Source: Paludibacter sp. UBA6032 (GTDB lineage: Bacteria; Bacteroidota; Bacteroidia; Bacteroidales; Paludibacteraceae). Taken from it: 54,463 bases of DNA. This document shows positions 1-7,088 of the stretch, piece by piece. The stretch spans positions 1 to 54,463 of the forward strand of contig DIZI01000011.1 of the NCBI GenBank assembly GCA_002427885.1. Reading direction: 5' to 3'. Numbering within the stretch: the first letter of the stretch is position 1; each line of letters opens with the position of its first letter. The notes under the pieces are model-generated. The model was not told the DNA's origin. It was given only the letters and a program-made list of their open reading frames with translations, and did not search any database. A program made the translations under genes and the position numbers.

Positions 1-50
1 GTGTCTAGTCCTGAAATAGGTTTACAAAAAAGTAAACAAAATTCAGGATT

Positions 51-407
51 ATGAGAAAAAGAGTAAAGCAATTACCGGACGATTTAAAATTTCAGGTAGT
101 TCAGGAGTATTTAAATGGCGAATTGAGCCAAAGATCTTTAATGTTGAAATATAATTTTGGCGGGAAGCAGTGTATTAACAATTGGATTCGTAAATTTGGT
201 GCTGAAAAATCAATCACATTGTTTCCAATGGCTAAAATTTTAAAACAAACAATTAACAAAGACTACTCTCTTGAATTAAAAATCAAGAAATTAGAAGAAG
301 ATCTCAAACGCGAGCAGCTTCGAACAAAGGCTCTTAGTACTATGATTGATATTGCAGAACGTGAGTTAAAAGTTGATATAAGAAAAAAATCTGGAGCCAA
401 ACGGTAA
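51..407 (+). CDS. IS3-family transposase OrfA (helix-turn-helix protein)
   Basis: 118 aa. The first ~55 residues look like the IS3 OrfA helix-turn-helix: a basic start, then LSQRSLMLKYNFGG and NWIRKFG. Residues ~75-110 (LELKIKKLEEDLKREQLR) read as a leucine-zipper coiled coil, as in other OrfA proteins, used for transposase multimerisation. It should bind the terminal repeats and repress or steer transposition. The A7 run at 383-389 near its end sits in the frame A_AAA_AAA, a classic -1 slippery heptamer, so a fraction of ribosomes should continue into orfB. The start is the first ATG 25 bp inside the left repeat. Confidence 0.85.
   Translation: MRKRVKQLPDDLKFQVVQEYLNGELSQRSLMLKYNFGGKQCINNWIRKFGAEKSITLFPMAKILKQTINKDYSLELKIKKLEEDLKREQLRTKALSTMIDIAERELKVDIRKKSGAKR
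383..389 (+). promoter_or_regulatory. Programmed -1 frameshift slippery site of the IS
   Basis: Seven A residues are read in the orfA frame as A_AAA_AAA (Arg-Lys-Lys). A -1 slip here fuses OrfA to the orfB frame with no stop codon between. The position, eight codons before the orfA stop, is typical of IS3 elements. I did not resolve a downstream stimulatory stem. Confidence 0.75.
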
Positions 408-1306
408 CAGAGCTGCGCACAATAGGTTCTGATTTTGATATGGATACATTGTGCGACCTGTTTGGTAGAAGTAGGCAAGCCTACTATCAGCGAAGTAAAT
501 ACAATTACAAAGAAGAGGTAAAAGAGGAGATTTTACTTCAATTAGTTGAAAAACAGCGTGAGATGATGCCTAAACTAGGTGGTCGAAAGCTGTTGGAACT
601 AATTCAACCTCGCCTACCAGGTGAGTTATACATTGGTAGAGATAGTTTTTTTGATTTTTTGCGCAGGCATAGATTGTTGGTAGGGAAACGACGACGACGA
701 GTTAAAACAACTTTTAGCAATCATTGGCTGCATAAGTATCCGAACCTGATTAAAGAATTTGTTCCAACAAGAGCTAATCAATTATGGGTTAGTGATATTA
801 CTTATGTTGAAACAGTGGCAGGATTCGTTTATTTGAATTTAATAACCGATGCTTATTCCCGGAAAATAGTAGGTTGGACAATCGGTGAAACGTTAGAAGC
901 TAAATATACGATTGAAGCCTTAAGAATGGCTTTAAAACAAGTTCCAAAAGGTACTGAAGGCTTAATTCATCATTCAGACAGAGGAGTTCAATACTGTTGT
1001 GGTGATTATGTCAAGATACTGAATAAGAATCATGTTCAAATCAGTATGACAGAAAATGGAGATCCTCGTGAAAATGCAATAGCAGAGCGTGTTAATGGCA
1101 TTTTAAAAGACGAGTGGCTAAATCAAATGAGACTGAAATCGATTGAAGATGCTATAAAAGAACTGATGCGAATAGTTCAGATTTATAATAGCTGTCGGCC
1201 TCATGCCAGTTTGGATATGAAAACACCAGAATATGCTCACAGCCAATCAGGTGTATTCAAAAAACATTGGAAAACGTATTATAAAATGGCTGTAACGTCA
1301 GTCTGA
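389..1306 (+). CDS. IS3-family transposase OrfB (DDE integrase), made as OrfAB by -1 frameshift
   Basis: The open frame extends upstream of the first ATG (440) to the slippery A7 at 383-389. After the shift the reading is IWSQTVTELRTIGSDFD and then MDTLCDLFGRSRQAYYQ, the usual IS3 OrfB opening. Counting from the ATG at 440, the rve integrase core carries D119 (SDITYV), D180 (HHSDRG) and E216 (NAIAERVNG). The second Asp and the Glu have 35 residues between them, as required for DD(35)E transposases. The full catalytic product is therefore the OrfAB fusion, which cuts and joins the element ends through a circular intermediate (known for the family). The ATG at 440 may give a separate OrfB. No inactivating change is seen. 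Confidence 0.87.
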   Translation: MWSQTVTELRTIGSDFDMDTLCDLFGRSRQAYYQRSKYNYKEEVKEEILLQLVEKQREMMPKLGGRKLLELIQPRLPGELYIGRDSFFDFLRRHRLLVGKRRRRVKTTFSNHWLHKYPNLIKEFVPTRANQLWVSDITYVETVAGFVYLNLITDAYSRKIVGWTIGETLEAKYTIEALRMALKQVPKGTEGLIHHSDRGVQYCCGDYVKILNKNHVQISMTENGDPRENAIAERVNGILKDEWLNQMRLKSIEDAIKELMRIVQIYNSCRPHASLDMKTPEYAHSQSGVFKKHWKTYYKMAVTSV

Positions 1307-1351
1307 AATAGGTTTTCAAGGCATAAATAGCTCTTAGTTGTCATAAAAAAA

Positions 1352-1382
1352 GGATAGCTGAAAATCAACTATCCCATTTTTC
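1352..1382 (+). terminator. Hairpin downstream of orfB inside the IS
   Basis: GGATAG (1352-1357) pairs with CTATCC (1369-1374), with an inner TGA/TCA extension, and a short T-rich run follows. It lies 45 bp after the orfB stop and is a plausible weak intrinsic terminator. The rest of 1383-1512 up to the right terminal repeat holds nothing I can identify. Confidence 0.5.
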
Positions 1383-1536
1383 TGACGTACTTGTCGCTAA
1401 TCATATTTATTCCTTGTTAGGTTGCTCCTCAGCAGAGCCTGACTCCGCTTCAATATGATAGCACAAAGATAAAATTAAATGTAAAGTAAATACAGGATTA
1501 TAAACAAAAACTGTAAACAAATTTCAGGACGATACA

Positions 1537-2292
1537 TTGTATTAGGGTTTTCATATTTTCTCCCGGGTACAAGGTGGGGCGTGTTGGTCCAAATGAACCT
1601 CCGCTTTGCGAAATAGCACCCCTGAATAGTCCTTTAGCCAATGGCGAAGCACACAACATACTCACGGAAATTGCCCCGGCAGATTCGCCAAAAATGGTAA
1701 CCTTGTTGGGGTCACCGCCAAATGCTGCGATATTTTTTTGAATCCATTGAAGTGCGGCAATCTGGTCGAGTAATCCATAGTTACCTGAAACATGACTCGG
1801 GTTTTCGGCACTTAACTCAGGGTGGGCTAAAAATCCTAATTGCCCAACCCGATAAGCGATGCTGACAAATAGTACTCCTTTTTGGGCAAGTTTTTTACCA
1901 TCATACCAGGGAGTAGCTGTTGAACCGGCACTAAAACCACCACCATAGATCCAAACAAGTACCGGTAGTTTTTCGTTGACCGATTTTGCAGGAGTATAGA
2001 CATTCAGGTAGAGGCAATCTTCACTTTTCCCACCGTCAGGATTTCCTGATTGCATGGGAGCAGGAGCAAACTCTTTGGTTTGTCGTACTCCATCCCATTT
2101 CTGAACGGATTGAGGTGCACGCCAACGCAAGTTACCAACTGGCGGTGCAGCAAACGGGATGCCTCTGTAAATTGTCAACCCATTTTCTACAACTCCTTGT
2201 AATAACCCTTCGTCAATCTTCACCGGCACAGGTTGTTGCGCATGGCAAAGTCCAACCCAGAGCAACGTTAACAATAAAACTACTTTCTTCAT
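1537..2292 (-). pseudogene. Type-B carboxylesterase, 3' part removed by the IS
   Basis: The surviving 252 residues start with a signal peptide (MKKVVLLLTLLWVGLCHAQ). They carry the type-B carboxylesterase signatures EDCLYLNVYTP (91-101), the oxyanion-hole GGGF (117-120) and the nucleophile elbow FGESAGA with Ser204. Family members run to ~500 aa and supply the catalytic Glu and His from the C-terminal half. That half is missing, because native coding ends with MKTLIQ at 1537 and 10 residues encoded by the IS end follow before a stop at 1498. The product should be inactive unless the rest survives beyond the left window edge. The intact ancestor probably removed acyl groups, for example acetyl, from the target glycan. 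It is the last gene of the minus-strand enzyme cluster. Confidence 0.85.
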
Positions 2293-2461
2293 ATTATTAC
2301 TTTTACTATCTGCTGATACAATCAGGATATCTTCCTGTAATAGAAAACAGAAGTTGAAAATCCCTAGTAGAAGGAATTTTCAACACTTCATTATGTTTCA
2401 TCAATTAAAAAAAAAGGGTTCAATTTTTCAAACGATATCGATTTAAAGGGTTGTAATTTAT

Positions 2462-2504
2462 AAAAAAAAAGCAGGCGAATGGCTTAATTTATCCACTCAC
2501 CTGC
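2462..2504 (-). terminator. Intrinsic terminator after the 2520-3785 gene
   Basis: On the minus strand a 12-bp stem (2471-2482 with 2493-2504, including G-U pairs) is followed by eight or nine U (2462-2470). It starts 16 bp after the stop codon of the gene at 2520. It is a textbook intrinsic terminator. Confidence 0.85.
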
Positions 2505-2519
2505 ATCTTAATATTACTC

Positions 2520-3785
2520 TTATTCTTTAATTAACTTGCCAATTTTGGTAACGTTTTCTATTTGAGCTTTTACGATATAAGCTCCTTTTACCAAAGAACT
2601 AACGTCAACTTTTTCTGCATCGAAAGCTTCTTTTACAATACGTCCATTCAAATCCAAAATAGTCACTTTTTGAGCATTTTTAGTCAAAATGTAGTTAGTT
2701 GCAGGATTCGGATATACCATAAATGAATTATCGCTTAACTGTTTAAAATTCGTAACGGTTACAGCTTTCCCACTAATTGTTAAATCATTTATTATATAGG
2801 TATAATCCGTGCTACCAGAAATCCTAATACTAAGCGGTAACGTATTATCTACGGCTGGCAAAGTAATGGCCTGTGATCCCCAATTACCGGTAACTGCAGC
2901 AGTAGTAAGTGGCATCCAAGATCCGGTACCACTTTTAATTTCTATAACCGGTGATTTCTCTGAATCAGGATTTGCACCAAAAACACCTTCACCAGTAGTC
3001 CAATATAGCCAGACATTTTCAAAAGATAACTTTAAATGATCATACCCTGTTATAGCTATATTAGCTATAGTAACTGGTGCGGAAGGAGTTAAGGATGTAG
3101 TAGGTGCCATCTGCAGCGTATATCCATGAGATGCCCAACCACCATTGTCGCCCCTCAATTGAATATTGGCATCACCATCGGTTACTAAATCTTTCCCACC
3201 GATCCATTTTCCTGCCTCTGTACTTGGTGCAAACGTTTTTAGATCACCACTTGCAGCAAAATCTGCTTCAAAATTTTCGAAATATATCTGGGTTAGAATT
3301 AAATCAGCCACTTGCACTGCAGCATCTTGCAACTTATACAAAACAATACCACCAGAACCTTTATTAGTCCACACTTGATTACCAGGGGTGTTTCCGTCTG
3401 GTCCCATATAACCTTGACTACACTTCAGTTTAATACCAGTTGCATCAGCACCAGTCATAACCCATACAGAATTCGCTCCATCAATTGCTGCTGCTGCAAC
3501 AGTTGCCCAAGTTGCTCCACTATTTACATTTATATACAGATTACTTGCGCTTAACACATAATAAGTAGAATCAGACGTACCCGTTGAAACGAATTTAAAT
3601 GCCTGGGAAGATAAATCCCCAGTAGCAACTAAAGACGGCTGACTCCCGGCACCTCCAATTCCAATAAAATTATTTGAAGTGCTTTCTACAATATTGTAAA
3701 ATTTGTTCGGATCTGGCACAAAATTCAGTGCAAAAACCGATGAAATTGCCAAAAACAGGCAAAGAGTGATGAAAAGTTTTTTCAT
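2520..3785 (-). CDS. T9SS-exported protein of unknown function, possible glycan-binding
   Basis: 421 aa. A signal peptide (MKKLFITLCLFLAISSVFA) comes first. A ~130-residue domain follows (21-155, opening PDPNKFYNIVES, ending GGIVLYKL). Residues ~165-340 look like a beta-sandwich (YFENFEADF, then LSFENVWLYW). Residues ~348-421 are a T9SS type A sorting tail (MVYPNPATNYI, LNGRIVKEA, KGAYIVKAQI). The first domain is shared with the next gene upstream, and the two signal peptides and flanking DNA are nearly alike, so the genes are duplicates. The alternating Trp, Gly and Tyr pattern recalls ricin-type beta-trefoil lectins, but I see no QxW motif. A surface-displayed glycan-binding protein is inference. 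A degenerate copy of the PUL operator lies at 3846-3914. Confidence 0.72.
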   Translation of the reverse strand: MKKLFITLCLFLAISSVFALNFVPDPNKFYNIVESTSNNFIGIGGAGSQPSLVATGDLSSQAFKFVSTGTSDSTYYVLSASNLYINVNSGATWATVAAAAIDGANSVWVMTGADATGIKLKCSQGYMGPDGNTPGNQVWTNKGSGGIVLYKLQDAAVQVADLILTQIYFENFEADFAASGDLKTFAPSTEAGKWIGGKDLVTDGDANIQLRGDNGGWASHGYTLQMAPTTSLTPSAPVTIANIAITGYDHLKLSFENVWLYWTTGEGVFGANPDSEKSPVIEIKSGTGSWMPLTTAAVTGNWGSQAITLPAVDNTLPLSIRISGSTDYTYIINDLTISGKAVTVTNFKQLSDNSFMVYPNPATNYILTKNAQKVTILDLNGRIVKEAFDAEKVDVSSLVKGAYIVKAQIENVTKIGKLIKE

Positions 3786-3845
3786 AATAAATTTAATTTT
3801 TAAGATTATTAATAATAAAGAAATTGTTTGATTATTTGATTTTTA

Positions 3846-3914
3846 AAATGCTAACATTATTTATTCCAATGTCAGTTTCTTACTTGTGCTGATTCATTCA
3901 GACATTTGTTCTGA
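3846..3914 (-). promoter_or_regulatory. Degenerate fourth copy of the PUL promoter/operator
   Basis: The layout equals the three better copies at 6453, 30817 and 47251. A TTTGTT core (plus-strand view, 3905-3910) and a second ACAA core are offset by 22 bp. Exactly 32 bp then separate the operator from a TA-containing -7 position (3846-3853, TAGCATTT on the minus strand). Only about half of the conserved bases remain. As the gene it serves duplicates the neighbour, this may be a decayed co-duplicated promoter. Confidence 0.45.
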
Positions 3915-3936
3915 TCAACAGTACATTTAATTAATT

Positions 3937-3968
3937 AAAACAGGGTGTTCACTAGGAACACCCTGTTT
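3937..3968 (-). terminator. Strong hairpin after the 3985-6306 gene
   Basis: A 13-bp perfect stem (AAACAGGGTGTTC with GAACACCCTGTTT) with a 5-base loop starts 17 bp beyond the stop codon. On the minus strand it is followed by TTAATTAATTAA rather than a pure U run. It can work in both directions. Confidence 0.75.
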
Positions 3969-3984
3969 AATTATTTATAGTTGC

Positions 3985-6306
3985 TTATTTTATTACTTTC
4001 AATACATTCGCATTGACTTTGATCAAATAAACACCTGATTTCAGATTAATTGAAGTTATGTCCGAAGTCGCTGTCAGTTGTTTAACCAATTGACCACTTA
4101 TATTGTACACTTTCACGGCATCACCGGCTAATGTACCATGTATATTGATCATATCATTTGAAACATAGGCATATATATTACTTGATAATACATTTTTGAA
4201 TCCGTCTGTTCTGGAGATAGATAAATCTGCAATGGCAGCCTTAATTGTACTGTTGTTTTTTATCGTCAAATAATAAACACCAGATGTTTCAGGGGTGAAA
4301 GTTAAAGATACATCTTTAAAGTTCTTCATATTCAACGAGTCTTTCGTATTAACTACTGAATCTACGGATGCGATAGTGGTACCTGTAGCATCTAATGCTG
4401 TGCGTATTCCAAAAGTAAATGTTGAGCTGAGAGTATCCACGGGAATTGCTGTATAATCCACAGAAATTCCTGAAACCCATGCATATTTTCCGGCAAATTT
4501 ATACGATTTACCGCCTTCTAAACTTACAGGATAACTATAAGCAACAGTATCAGTAACATTACCATCCCAATTAATTAACAAAGCACGTCCGGTCCAAGCC
4601 TCACCTTTATACTTATAATTTACAGGATTATCAAAATACCTTGCATAAGTTGAGTCAGCTGAATTTGCAACAGCCCACTTTGCATTAGGACATTTCCAAC
4701 CATATTTTGTAGGAATAGCATCTACTTCTCCACCGGATGCCCATTGGTCAAAAGTATACTTCTTTAAATTGAATGTGTAGTCTGTTGTACTAGTTAAATC
4801 TTGAGATACAACGGTTAGAACAGCAGATCTACCTGCAACTAAAGTATCAGGATTGACAGCTATTGTTGAAATAGTGGCTAGGGTAGTTCCGGTTATTTTT
4901 ACTGTGTCAACATCAGCAGGAACAAATACATCGTACGAAAGAGTGGCACCGTCAAAAGTTTTATCCAAACTTCCTGTACTTAATGCAACACTTGCCAATA
5001 CAGAACTAGCAGGATTCAAAGCTACAGCAGCCGATAAGATTGTCCACTCGCACCATGGTCCGGAATTTGGATTAGACTTAAATGTTTTATCCAACCAAAT
5101 ACCGCTTCCTATCCACGTATCATCAGTACCCAGATCATGATTTGTTTCCAATCTTGCCATACTTTGAATTCTTTTAACACCGTTTGCCATAGGTATAATT
5201 TTCCATACGGACAGACTATCTTCTAAAACTCCAAATTGAGTTTTATAACCACTTCCAATATCTTTCATAAACGCTTTATAATCGCCATCCTGTATAATAT
5301 AATAAAGGCTATCGTTTACATTTTTATGTACTGGTCTCAAATAGAAGTACTCTGATCCATTTTCGATGGTTAGAGTGTCTAACATTGGTGTTGTAGAATT
5401 ATTAGGATCACTAGCAATAACAAATTTGCTGGCATTATTCTTAATTATCACACGACTATAAGGTACCACCGATGTAATAGCTATTGAATCAAGTTTATGC
5501 ATTACTCCGCCACTTGTATAAGAGAAAATAACTTTGCCGGTATCTCCGACAGCAGCCGTTGTTTCCTGAATAGGAAATGAAATTTTTCCACCATTATCGG
5601 TAAAATTTTTGGGAGTAAAAGTCAGTTTGTCAACTAGAGCAAAGTTACTGTTATAAAGACTAAACCCGGCAGAAATTGTTGCATCAATATCATAATTCTG
5701 TTTAGTTGCAGAGACATAGATTGGATATGGAGTAGCTTTCTCTATCTCAATTACAACTTTATTAGCAACACTAAATGTAGGAGTTTGATCAATTGTAGCA
5801 ACTTTCAATTGATACAAGCCAGACCAATGAGAGGAACTTTTATCGCAGTAGAATCCTGAACCAGCAGAAGTTCCATCAGTACCAAGATAGCATTTTTCAG
5901 CACCATGACCCGGATCATCAAATTGAAATTTGTTATACAGTCGAATGCCGGTTGAATCAGTACCAACAATTACCCATTCAGAGTATGTTCCGTTCAAAGT
6001 TGGTTCTAAAGCGCAACTCCAATGATCCCAGGATTGTGCGGTTTGAAAATTTAAATACATATTGTCCGCGCTTAATATATTATAGGTATCAGGCGCACCG
6101 GTTGGAATGAAATTAAATGCCTGAGATTCCAGGTTCTTCAATACAGTCAAAATAGGTTGAATCGAACCAGCAGGTGGTGCCCCAACAACTAGTTGTGAAC
6201 CAGATTCTACAATGTTGTATACTTTGTTCGGATCCGGCGCAAAAGTCTGTGCATAGACCGAAGACATTGCCAAAAAAAGGCAAAGAGAAAAGAAAAGTTT
6301 TTTCAT
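3985..6306 (-). CDS. Multidomain T9SS-exported protein of unknown function
   Basis: 773 aa. In order: signal peptide (MKKLFFSLCLFLAMSSVYA); the same ~140-residue domain as in the 2520-3785 gene (20-172); a small beta domain (~178-280); a second, diverged copy of the ~140-residue domain (~284-430, ending GPWCEWTIL); a cadherin-like beta-sandwich (~435-520, LSTGSLDKTFDGATLSYDV then TDYTFNLKK); a further beta-sandwich (~522-695, resembling a carbohydrate-binding module); and a T9SS-type tail (~700-773, VKVYNISGQLVKQL, LKSGVYLIKV). No catalytic motif is visible. The repeat-plus-sandwich layout suggests binding or scaffolding at the cell surface. Its promoter carries the shared PUL operator (6453-6521), so it is probably induced with the SusCD operon. 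Confidence 0.72.
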   Translation of the reverse strand: MKKLFFSLCLFLAMSSVYAQTFAPDPNKVYNIVESGSQLVVGAPPAGSIQPILTVLKNLESQAFNFIPTGAPDTYNILSADNMYLNFQTAQSWDHWSCALEPTLNGTYSEWVIVGTDSTGIRLYNKFQFDDPGHGAEKCYLGTDGTSAGSGFYCDKSSSHWSGLYQLKVATIDQTPTFSVANKVVIEIEKATPYPIYVSATKQNYDIDATISAGFSLYNSNFALVDKLTFTPKNFTDNGGKISFPIQETTAAVGDTGKVIFSYTSGGVMHKLDSIAITSVVPYSRVIIKNNASKFVIASDPNNSTTPMLDTLTIENGSEYFYLRPVHKNVNDSLYYIIQDGDYKAFMKDIGSGYKTQFGVLEDSLSVWKIIPMANGVKRIQSMARLETNHDLGTDDTWIGSGIWLDKTFKSNPNSGPWCEWTILSAAVALNPASSVLASVALSTGSLDKTFDGATLSYDVFVPADVDTVKITGTTLATISTIAVNPDTLVAGRSAVLTVVSQDLTSTTDYTFNLKKYTFDQWASGGEVDAIPTKYGWKCPNAKWAVANSADSTYARYFDNPVNYKYKGEAWTGRALLINWDGNVTDTVAYSYPVSLEGGKSYKFAGKYAWVSGISVDYTAIPVDTLSSTFTFGIRTALDATGTTIASVDSVVNTKDSLNMKNFKDVSLTFTPETSGVYYLTIKNNSTIKAAIADLSISRTDGFKNVLSSNIYAYVSNDMINIHGTLAGDAVKVYNISGQLVKQLTATSDITSINLKSGVYLIKVNANVLKVIK

Positions 6307-6452
6307 AATGATTAAATTTTTAAAATGATTGATTAATAATAATTTGATTGTAAAGTGATATTTGTTTGTAATCTATAACATATAATTTATATATGCTTTT
6401 AATGGTTGAACATATACTCAAACTGAGTTTTGTGATTGGAACATTACGGGTG

Positions 6453-6521
6453 TAAAAATATCAGAAGTTTCATTATACAATGGGATCATTTTGAATCATA
6501 TTACGGCCTGTTTTGTTGCAA
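6453..6521 (-). promoter_or_regulatory. PUL promoter/operator copy A
   Basis: Minus-strand order: TTGCAACAAA (6512-6521), six bases, CGT, four bases, TGATTC (6493-6498), AAAATG, then a -7-like TATTTTTA (6453-6460). GCAACAAA and GATTCAAA lie 22 bp apart as direct repeats, and TGATTC is exactly 32 bp from the -7 box. No TTTG is seen at -33, which suits an activator-dependent promoter. Predicted transcription starts ~140 bp before the ATG at 6306. Copies with identical spacing are at 30817 and 47251. Confidence 0.78.
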
Positions 6522-6600
6522 TCATCAAATTTAAGTACCGACAATAGTCTTCTGCCTGACAATTAGCTATTTACGCTCCTATTATTTTATGTCAACAAAC

Positions 6601-6638
6601 TAGTCGACCCTTAAAAACAAGTTTTTAAGGGTCGACTA
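6601..6638. repeat. Perfect 18-bp inverted repeat with a 2-base spacer
   Basis: The arm at 6601-6618 starts TAGTCGACCC and ends TTAAAAAC. Its exact reverse complement is at 6621-6638, separated by AA. No U run follows on either strand, so it is a poor terminator. It abuts the IS5-like transposase remnant and may be two terminal repeats brought together by internal deletion, or a miniature element. Confidence 0.7.
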
Positions 6639-6643
6639 TGTAA

Positions 6644-7043
6644 TTAACAGTCTGTTGGAAAAGTTATATCTTTTTCCTGAACTGTAGTGTCAATGCTTGC
6701 TATCGAATCATTACTGTCATTCCCATTAAATTAATACGAATACTTTCTTTCAATATCAATTCAATACCGGATTCTCATATCCTATGACCTAAAAGAACCA
6801 ATTCGGATGCTTCACATGGTTCAATGGGTAAAAATTCATTCTCTCCACAAAAGTACTTGATAATAAACATTTTCACTCCAGTGTTCAACTGCACTCTCAT
6901 CTGAAATATTCCGTAAATACTTCAAAATCAACAACCCAACCATTAAACATATTGGGTTAGCAGGACGTCCATAATCGGAACAAAAGGGTTTTAAATGACT
7001 CTTCATATAATATCTATTTTGTTTTTAAATAATTGAAAGTCAT
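6644..7043 (-). pseudogene. IS5-family-like transposase N-terminal remnant
   Basis: Reading the minus strand from 7006 gives MKSHLKPFCSDYGRPANPI, then CLMVGLLILKYLRNISDESA and VEHWSENVYYQ, the conserved N-terminal block of IS5-type DDE transposases (DUF772 region). Homology continues in other frames: FCGENEFLPIEPCEASELV, an in-frame TGA, ESGIELILKESIRINLMG, then NDSIASIDTTVQEKDITF ending PTDC and a stop at 6644. At least two frameshifts and one stop are present, and the catalytic C-terminal part is missing. A short piece (MTFNYLKTK from 7043) may be its N-terminus. It is dead. Confidence 0.8.
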
Positions 7044-7088
7044 TCCATATTGACCTTTTTTTAATAATTCCGACTTTTGAATCAATCA

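Larger units (their letters stand above)
2..1536 (+). mobile_element. Complete IS3-family insertion sequence
   Basis: The element is bounded by imperfect terminal inverted repeats of 24 bp (2-25 and 1513-1536). They match at 20 of 24 positions and begin TGT and end ACA, as expected for the IS3 family. The shared core is GTCCTGAAAT plus GTTTAC. Inside are orfA and orfB in the typical -1 frame relation. The right end lies inside a carboxylesterase gene, which is cut off there. Only one base is visible left of the element, so the target-site duplication cannot be checked. Both ends look intact and the catalytic residues are present, so the copy may be active. Confidence 0.88.

Noticed and set aside
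1986..2357. Plus-strand open frame opposite the esterase
   Set aside because: It is a shadow of the esterase reading frame, which has strong family motifs.
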